Source: Chiua virens (Eukaryota; Basidiomycota; Agaricomycetes; Boletales; Boletaceae). From it: a stretch of DNA of 64,000 nt. The notes under the pieces were generated by a model. It saw nothing but the letters and a program-made list of their open reading frames with translations. It had not been told where the DNA came from and searched no databases. Below are positions 58,051 through 64,000 of this stretch, in pieces. The stretch covers positions 620,001 through 684,000 of the forward strand of contig JAHNUO010000010.1 in assembly GCA_019787685.1 (NCBI GenBank), in the 5' to 3' direction. Within the stretch, counting starts at the first letter, position 1; each line of letters begins with the position of its first letter. The position numbers and the translations under genes are program-made.

Positions 58051-59223
58051 TCAGTATTCATAAAAGCATACCAAGTCCTTTCTGACCTTGAGAGAGGTCA
58101 CAGTTTCCCGTTTATCCAGAAACCATTTTGCAAATTTTGAAGCAACCACCAAGTCCTCTTCTGTACCAGTCCTCAGACCCCGTGACTGTGCCAGAGGTTG
58201 AACAACATAGACAATGAACTCTTGGGTTTTTCGTGCTTTCCACGAGTCTAAAATGGAGAAGGCTGACCGAGCATACATCCAAAGAGTCTCGTGAGTCGGG
58301 TATTCTTGCACAAGAGAGATAGCGTGGGCCGGAAGATCATCCTTGGTGGTTACCTCTATCAAAGGTGATTCTCCGCTCTGGAGAACAGCTTGGGAGAGTG
58401 CGAGAATGTAATGAACCGCGCTGTAATCAGACACATGGACGGTCAATCCATCCCTTGATGCGTATGATTTCGTCGCGGAGAACAGAAACAAAGTCAACGG
58501 TATCCGTGCCAGAGAGGTAATCCAAGAGAAGACTCTGCATGCATATCAGACGATGTGTCCACGCAAAATAGTTTCGTGGATAAAGTTCGCAAGCTCGAGA
58601 CACCAACTCGAGTTCTCGTTGGAGCGTTTCTTGCGACACGAAGTGAAGGCGAGAGTGAGAATCCACGTTCACGATATTGGAGGACTGTGAGGCGTGGGTT
58701 GCACTGAGAAGCCACCGCCTGTGGTACCACAGCTCGGCATGTTTGGCGCAGTGCAGTGAAGAGAGAAGGGATGCTATGAAACGCAACTCGTCAGTGTGGA
58801 TCGATCATATGCATTCGAACGAGATGCTTTCTGGCATTAAGGGCTGTCTGATGAGATGGATTGGCGAGGAGCAGAACTGACGATGACGCGGTAAGAGCGC
58901 GGAGAAGTGAGGTGTCGGGGTCATGGTTTCGTTGGACCGTTATCGTGCGAGCAAACTTGAAAACGCCGACAGCACTAGAGATAAACTTTGTAAAGGATCT
59001 TTTGTGGAACACCGAGGTTGCCCTCTACGAAAAGGAATGGCGAAAAGGATAGGTCTGACCCGACATGATCTGGATCTTGGGTCCGTAACCAATCACCGGG
59101 AAGGATCTCGATTGTCTGACTGGAAACATATGTGGGTGGATATGTGCCAAACGAACCTACTCACGGACACCTAGTCAGGAGCGATACGAGACGTTCATAT
59201 ATGTCTGAGGTCGAGGTGGTCAT
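58051..59223 (-). CDS. Protein prenyltransferase alpha-subunit repeat protein (PTAR1-like)
   Basis: Minus strand. Exon 1, 59,223-59,165, joins exon 2 from 59,119 in phase (TRCPQTIEILPGDW). Next come LGVPQKILYKVYL, LLLANPSHQTALNARK, AELWYHRRWLL (PPTA repeat, ~58,720), YPRNYFAWTHRL (second repeat, ~58,580) and HVSDYSAVHYI (third, ~58,430). After that the protein is helical to the stop at 58,051. The W-x-x-R pattern is that of prenyltransferase alpha subunits. Overall size (about 365 residues) and the LLLANP start fit the PTAR1-like branch rather than the farnesyltransferase alpha subunit itself. Three single extra bases must be skipped: near 58,976 (creates TAG), 58,798 (creates TGA) and 58,437. 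Shares a 308-bp intergenic region with the divergent glycosyltransferase. Confidence 0.8.
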
Positions 59224-59531
59224 GCTGGTAGTGGTACGCTGGTATCGTGTGAACCGTCGGCCCACTCTAGCATAAACCACGACTTCAAGTTATTCCTCCA
59301 TTGACTCTGCAAACGGTCCAGGCTGGTTCGGTACTTTCACGATTAGATGTGGGCTTCGCACTGCAATTTTGAGCGGTCTTCTCTGTTGCGGTCATGGCCC
59401 AATGGTCCACAAGCAGTATGAGGATCATCTGACAGGAGAATGCCAAAGTACATTCCAGGCCGGCCGATTATTTTCCGTCGAATCTGTATACGTGCCCACC
59501 GTGCTGAACCCGAACCATGTTAGATTCCACC
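59224..59531. promoter_or_regulatory. Shared divergent promoter region
   Basis: The 308 bp between the start codons of the PTAR1-like (minus) and LARGE-like (plus) genes must hold both promoters. No clear TATA box was picked out. Confidence 0.5.
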
Positions 59532-61112
59532 ATGCCCAAAAGGCTCATCCACGCCCTCGTTGCCGCCTATGTAACCACTGCTATCGTCTACTCCTCTTAC
59601 TCTCTGTTCATGACCGCAGCGTTGAAGATAAAAGGTTGGTTCGCTCCCGACCCAACTGATAGGTGGCGTAAAGTTGCGCACTCTCAAGAACCCCTTAATC
59701 CCGTCGAACCTTCTTGAGGAGTCATTGTATTGGCCGGTTGCTTCCGCCGATGAGTATGACCATCAGAGCAGCCACGTCGCTATGAATGAATCACTCTTCC
59801 TCTCGAAAGCTTTCTCCCAAAGTTTGCAACCGTGCAAGATTATTCCGTTTTACTACAAAGGTTCAGCTACCTTCCAAGACAACGATATCACCATCACGAC
59901 TCTCGTGACCTTCAACCGATTCAGGGTGTTTGGTGAACTAGCTAAACGATACAGAGGTGCGAGAATACCTTTCGTAGCTGCTGCCATTATACGATAACCT
60001 CAGGTCCTATATCTGCCGCCGTTCACGTCGAACCCAGCGAGGCTCAGGTCGGTCCTCGATACACTACACGACCTATATACTTCGACTCCAGGAATGTCCA
60101 ATTTCGTTGATGTACACCTCGTCCTCTCCCCATTCGCCCGCCAACTGAATACGTGGCGCAATGCTGCCCGTTTATTCGCGCGCACGGAGTTTGTCATGAT
60201 GCTGGACGTCGATTTCACTATTTGCACCGACTTTCGAAGTTATATTCGAGCCGGATTGGACGGCGAGGTTGGGCGCAGCCTCAGAGATGCTCACGCGGCG
60301 CTGGTGGTTCCTGCGTTTGAATATCTCGATCAACAGGAGGGCATCGATCCGGATACTTTCCCAACTGACAAAAAGGTTTCTTCACTTCTGCTTTCAGTCG
60401 ACTAAAATAAATGTATTCCAGGGTATCCTAGAGCTTGTCAATGCGAAGAAAGTCGATATGTTTCATAAATCGTGGGCTCCGGGACATAACTGCAGCGACT
60501 ACCCTCGATTTTATGCTGCCGCTCCGGGAGAGGTGTACAGAATAAAGCAGTATCAATCCGCTTATGAGCCATACGTCATCTTTAAGAAGGAAGGACCACC
60601 TTGGTAAGTGCCAACTCTTACTCTCGTCATGGTTTTCCATATGCGCTCCCTTACACTGTAGGTGCGACGAGCGCTTCGTGGGCTATGGGGGAAACAAGGC
60701 AGCTTGTCTGTACGAAATGTATCTTTCTGGGATGTCATTCCTTGTCCTCGCGGATCATTTCTTGGTTCACCAAAGTCACGTATATGAAGAAACCGCACGG
60801 AGACTCGAGGTATGTAGTGCTCCCGTAGTCCGTGTGCTTTGTCTGAAGTAATCACATGCAGCGCAAAAGTAATCGCAAAATCTACCAAGATTTCAAGGAA
60901 GAGATTTGTCTTCGGTGAGTATTACCGGACATTCCCGAGTAAAATTTCTTTTGATCGCCGGACTCATTAAATGGAGCTATCTCCGACAACATCGTGACGC
61001 GGGTACATTAAACACCACTCTGGGACGCAACGTCGTAGAGGAATGTAAGAAACTCAAAGGGGTGTCAAGCTCAGCTGTATATGTATGTATGTTTTATCCA
61101 ATCCTTGTCTGA
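59532..61112 (+). CDS. LARGE-type glycosyltransferase (family GT49), type II membrane protein
   Basis: The start at 59,532 gives a short cytosolic N-tail and a signal anchor (LIHALVAAYVTTAIVYSS, residues ~5-22). The catalytic domain includes ITITTLVTFNRF (~59,895), FVMMLDVDFTICTDF with the DxD metal site (~60,195), AALVVPAFEYLDQQEG (~60,300), VDMFHKSWAPGHNCSDYPRF (~60,450), and the hallmark CDERFVGYGGNKAACLYEM with HFLVHQSHVYEE (~60,665-60,790). These are Glyco_transf_49 features; the animal LARGE enzyme adds xylose/glucuronate, but the fungal substrate is unknown. Introns are short and in phase. The frame slips near 59,665 (join not resolved) and by one extra G near 60,047, after which it runs SVLDTLHDLYTSTPGMSNFV. 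Ends at TGA 61,112. Confidence 0.8.
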
Positions 61113-62302
61113 AGCACTTCCAACCTCGTCTAGATCATGAATGGAAAGGTATAACACGGGTTTGTCCAGTTCAGATATCAGTATGTCATATGATTTCTAC
61201 AATGTTTGGTCGCCGAAGGTGACCTTTGATTGGCTCCTGGTGCGGTCTGGTGATATCTGGATTATAAACGTGTTTGGCTAGACGCTATTCCACAATGAGC
61301 CAAGTTGCGCCCTAATGTTCGATATGGTGGCCTGTTCTTGCGGGACTTCGGGTTGCAAGGACACCGGAGACGCATTCGGGAACACAGGCCCTCCGTTCTT
61401 TGATTGATCTTCACGTGGCACAGGATGCGTGATGGTGCGTCGTGAAGAAGCCACCGTTTCCAAATCAACTACGTAGCTCTGGTCGGCGGTCGCCGACTAG
61501 CGCTGACTGCTCGGCTGTTCGCAAGAAGCGAGATTGTTCGTTTCTAATGGGTTATATACGCTACGGTGGCTACGCAGCTTCCGCAGTGCCTCCGCGTGCG
61601 ATTAGGTGGACCAGCGTTTCTTAAACGTTATGGTCTGGGCAATGCGTTTGTCTCGGGTGCAAGAGGTTGACGATCTGCTGTTTTACGATCGTACGGTCAT
61701 ATCAGGTATGACTCGAGTTCTACACTGGTCATCACATACGAGAACAGGAACAGGATATGCTCGACTCGAATGCATTTCGAGGAATCCGGTTTCTCCGGAA
61801 ACGCTTCTGATCCGGTTGAGTGGCCGAAGGTTGCCGGTTCCCCCTGAGCTGCCGGTGTGCCCAGTCCAGCCCCTACGAAGCTGCTGCGAAACAGGATCAA
61901 ATATGTAGAATACAACTAATCTACCGAATGCAGATCGCACCTTTCTAAAAACCACTACAGCACTTGTTTTCCTGTGGATGTCAGTTCCATCGCCCATCAG
62001 AGACCAAAATTCTCTTGCTTGATACTCGCTGGCATGGACACTTGGCTCATCGCGCAATGCATGGCGAGTCTTCCCCGCATGACATACTTTTCGCATCCAG
62101 AATCCTCCCTTGGTGATTTCTTTGCCGGAGAAGAGAGCAGAGTTTTAGACACAAACCGATTCGAACAGGGGTCACGGTACGTGCAACTCGTCCTCGAGGC
62201 TTGAAAAAAGCACCAACTCCTTGCAGGCAAGCTCCGCACGAAGCTCGGTTCTTGAGATCACTTCGCCAAAGCCTTGGCATTCGGACCCAAGCCCCTACGC
62301 TC
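61113..62302. other. Intergenic or upstream exons of the zinc-finger gene
   Basis: Plus frames at 61,442-61,624 and 61,606-61,908 are open without motifs. The frame leading into 62,303 is open back to 62,201 but without an ATG, so a 5' exon of the next gene may lie here. Confidence 0.4.
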
Positions 62303-63046
62303 ATGATTGCTCAGGGGGTCCGTTATCAGAGACCCATTTTGCCTCGCCACCACCCTTCCAGCTTGTTCGACCGACACCTGAGCGTAGTATCATCCCGGGC
62401 CGAGGAGCCTTCCTCGAATCAAATATTGCGCGCAATCGGTGATCACGTCCCTTCCCCAGACACGAGGGGAACACTCACCTCTTCCTCTGTCAGCCGGTTT
62501 GGGGCATCGGATTTTCCTGTCCGCCCCGGGTCGGCCGATTCGAAAGCACCTACCACGTCGTCAGCTCCACACGTGACATCCTGTAATAGAGACGCGTCCG
62601 AGACGGCACAGCTACGAAGCACAGAGAACGCCTCAAATGGCCCCTCGCGATACCAGTGTCAGTGGGAGGTCGTCAAAAATGGACCCTGTGGAGAATGGAT
62701 TGAAGGCGGAAGCAAGGAGATCTGGGCACATGTCCGCACATGCCATGGTTTGAAGGGCCATTATGGCGGTCGGTGTCAGTGCAAGTGGGGTGGGTGCCTG
62801 GAGCCCCTCAATGTCAGCAGTCTCCATCGACACCTTGCCAAACACCTGGATATTAAATGGCGCTGCTCCAAGTGTAATGCGATTTCTGCACGCCATGACT
62901 GCGTGCGAAAACATATCAGGGAGAATAAGGAGTGTCATGGTGCTGAGGCTGTCAATGCTGTTCCAAGCTTGGTCTCGGGACGAACATTAGGGATGTCGAC
63001 GGAACAAGTTGTAGCTGGTGCCTCAACGACATCGTTGAACTGGTGA
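62303..63046 (+). CDS. C2H2-like zinc-finger protein
   Basis: Open frame without break; 62,303 is the first ATG, giving about 247 residues, though the frame continues upstream to 62,201. The N-terminal half is Ser/Pro/Thr-rich and probably disordered. The C-terminal half has three Cys/His clusters: CQWEVVKNGPC...HVRTCH, CKWGGC...HRHLAKH, and CSKCNAISARHDCVRKHIRE...CH, consistent with atypical tandem C2H2 fingers as in many basidiomycete putative transcription factors. Likely nuclear, DNA-binding; target unknown. The terminal codons overlap a GTGAGC donor-like site at the TGA, so a further exon is possible. Confidence 0.65.
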   Translation: MIAQGVRYQRPILPRHHPSSLFDRHLSVVSSRAEEPSSNQILRAIGDHVPSPDTRGTLTSSSVSRFGASDFPVRPGSADSKAPTTSSAPHVTSCNRDASETAQLRSTENASNGPSRYQCQWEVVKNGPCGEWIEGGSKEIWAHVRTCHGLKGHYGGRCQCKWGGCLEPLNVSSLHRHLAKHLDIKWRCSKCNAISARHDCVRKHIRENKECHGAEAVNAVPSLVSGRTLGMSTEQVVAGASTTSLNW

Positions 63047-63384
63047 GCCTTAATACTCTCCCGATTCAGTGGCCGTACTGAATTTCAAGATGCAGATACC
63101 CTCTTCTAGAGAATGTTTGCCGTTTCCTCTATACCATAACACGGAAGAATCTTCACGACATTTAGCAGCTTACCTGCGGTTTGGACAATGGTAATCAGAT
63201 AAGATAGTGACAAGGGCAAACATGGCAGATCGGTATTCGGTCTGTGGCGGTGCGAAATAGTAATACAGCTTTGTCGTGACTTCACAACTTGTTCGCGGTC
63301 TACGGTGACCATTTGACTTTCACGATTTATACCTTTACCCGACGGTCATTGGGGACTTGGACTACTTTCTGGTAACGTCTAGTC
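63047..63384. other. Intergenic
   Basis: No gene or repeat recognised between the zinc-finger gene and the secreted-protein gene. Confidence 0.45.
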
Positions 63385-64000
63385 ATGGTTACGTCTTGTA
63401 GAAGACGAACACGTCGAGCTACGTGGCTGGCCTTTGGGCTCGTTGCGCTCGCAGCATTCTCTGCTTCTGCACAACCAGAAGAGTCATTCTCAGTGGCAAG
63501 CGTAAGGCATTCACGCGAGATTCTTTTGTTCTTTTGATTAATGCGTTCTCTCACCCAGCTACAACCTGACTCTACACTTGAATTCGATGCCCATGATGTT
63601 CGCGAGACACCCGTACGACCTCGTGTCCGTCCTAGCTTTCCCAACTGACTGGTTACCACCGCTTTGCAGGCACCTCAGAAGATACCAGTAGACTCTGAAC
63701 ATGCCAGCGAGGGTTTGTTCTCGGTCCGTTGAGATTCCACGCAAGAGTTGACATTCAGATAGCTGCGCGTGCTCTTAGGCTTGCAATGATTACGCTCTCC
63801 AATCTTACCGCGCAGCCGCCACCATATGACCACGACCCATTCTCACAATCAAGTACCTCACAAACGTCGTCGTTCCTCTCATCATATCTGCCTAGCGCTC
63901 AGGGCCAAGGTCCCATCGGCAGTGCCATCCGTATAGCGATCAAACTACATCAAAAGTTCTCTCCTTTTCGAATTTTATCGTGGTTGGATAGTTCGGCCTC
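63385..64000 (+). CDS. Secreted or lumenal protein, N-terminal part (3' end outside window)
   Basis: ATG at 63,385 is followed by a basic n-region (TSCRRRTRRATW), a hydrophobic core and a cleavage-like end (LAFGLVALAAFSASAQP), a textbook signal peptide. Four exons join in phase: 63,385 to ~63,501, ~63,560-63,629, ~63,670-63,714 and from ~63,762 to the window edge. They encode ALRLAMITLSNLTAQPPPYD, a Ser/Gln-rich segment and a helical stretch (IGSAIRIAIKLHQKFSPFRI). No family recognised. It enters the secretory pathway; nothing more can be said from this part. Confidence 0.6.

Noticed and set aside
58956..58986. A 31-nt intron in the PTAR1-like gene
   Set aside because: Too short for splicing here. 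One extra base restores KVYLSAVGVFKFAR without an intron, matching the indel pattern of the window.

Overview
The window looks like nuclear DNA of a filamentous basidiomycete. Genes are split by many short (about 45-60 bp) GT-AG introns, both strands are used, intergenic distances are short around housekeeping genes, and the encoded families are fungal. The expanded C2-TPR-CHAT and NB-ARC-TPR proteins, together with a phenylalanine ammonia-lyase, point to Agaricomycetes and probably to the Rhizoctonia/Ceratobasidium group. That placement rests on recall of family style, not on a search.

Layout. (1) 1-8.7 kb: the 3' end of an unrecognised Ser/Pro-rich protein; a phospholipid:diacylglycerol acyltransferase (PDAT); a convergent small membrane protein; and a minus-strand C2-TPR-CHAT gene. 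(2) 8.7-27 kb: an accessory, gene-poor stretch. It holds a CCCH zinc-finger/coiled-coil gene, an NB-ARC-TPR (NLR-like) gene, low-complexity and tandem repeats, a long inverted repeat, and decayed copies of the genes in (1): a PDAT relic joined to a relic of the membrane-protein gene, an isolated copy of the CHAT 3' end, and a CHAT relic lacking the catalytic half. (3) 27-34 kb: arginine-specific carbamoyl-phosphate synthase large chain with a mitochondrial presequence, then a condensation/HxxxD-type acyltransferase. (4) 34.7-53.3 kb: two direct copies of a small gene resembling the chorismate-lyase/UTRA fold bracket a relic of the carbamoyl-phosphate synthase tail, a flavin amine oxidase gene with two very long introns, a small unknown gene and phenylalanine ammonia-lyase. 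(5) 53.7-64 kb: dense housekeeping genes: FCF1 (rRNA processing), a DUF1917/Bles03 protein, a prenyltransferase-alpha-repeat protein, a divergent LARGE-type glycosyltransferase, a C2H2-like zinc-finger protein and the start of a secreted protein.

Two themes cut across the window. First, local DNA-level segmental duplication followed by decay: PDAT, CHAT, the membrane protein, the CPA2 tail and the chorismate-lyase-like pair. Second, many conserved genes are broken by single-base indels, nearly all +1 insertions, which is more like an unpolished single-molecule assembly than biology. The frame breaks are reported per gene. Genes that could be spliced by hand without any break are FCF1, the flavin oxidase, both chorismate-lyase-like copies and the small membrane protein.

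The most promising biology is the accessory block carrying a CHAT (caspase-like) protein, an NLR and CHAT relics. It has the composition of a fungal self/non-self or immunity locus evolving by birth and death. The duplicated, poorly described chorismate-lyase-like family is a second candidate.
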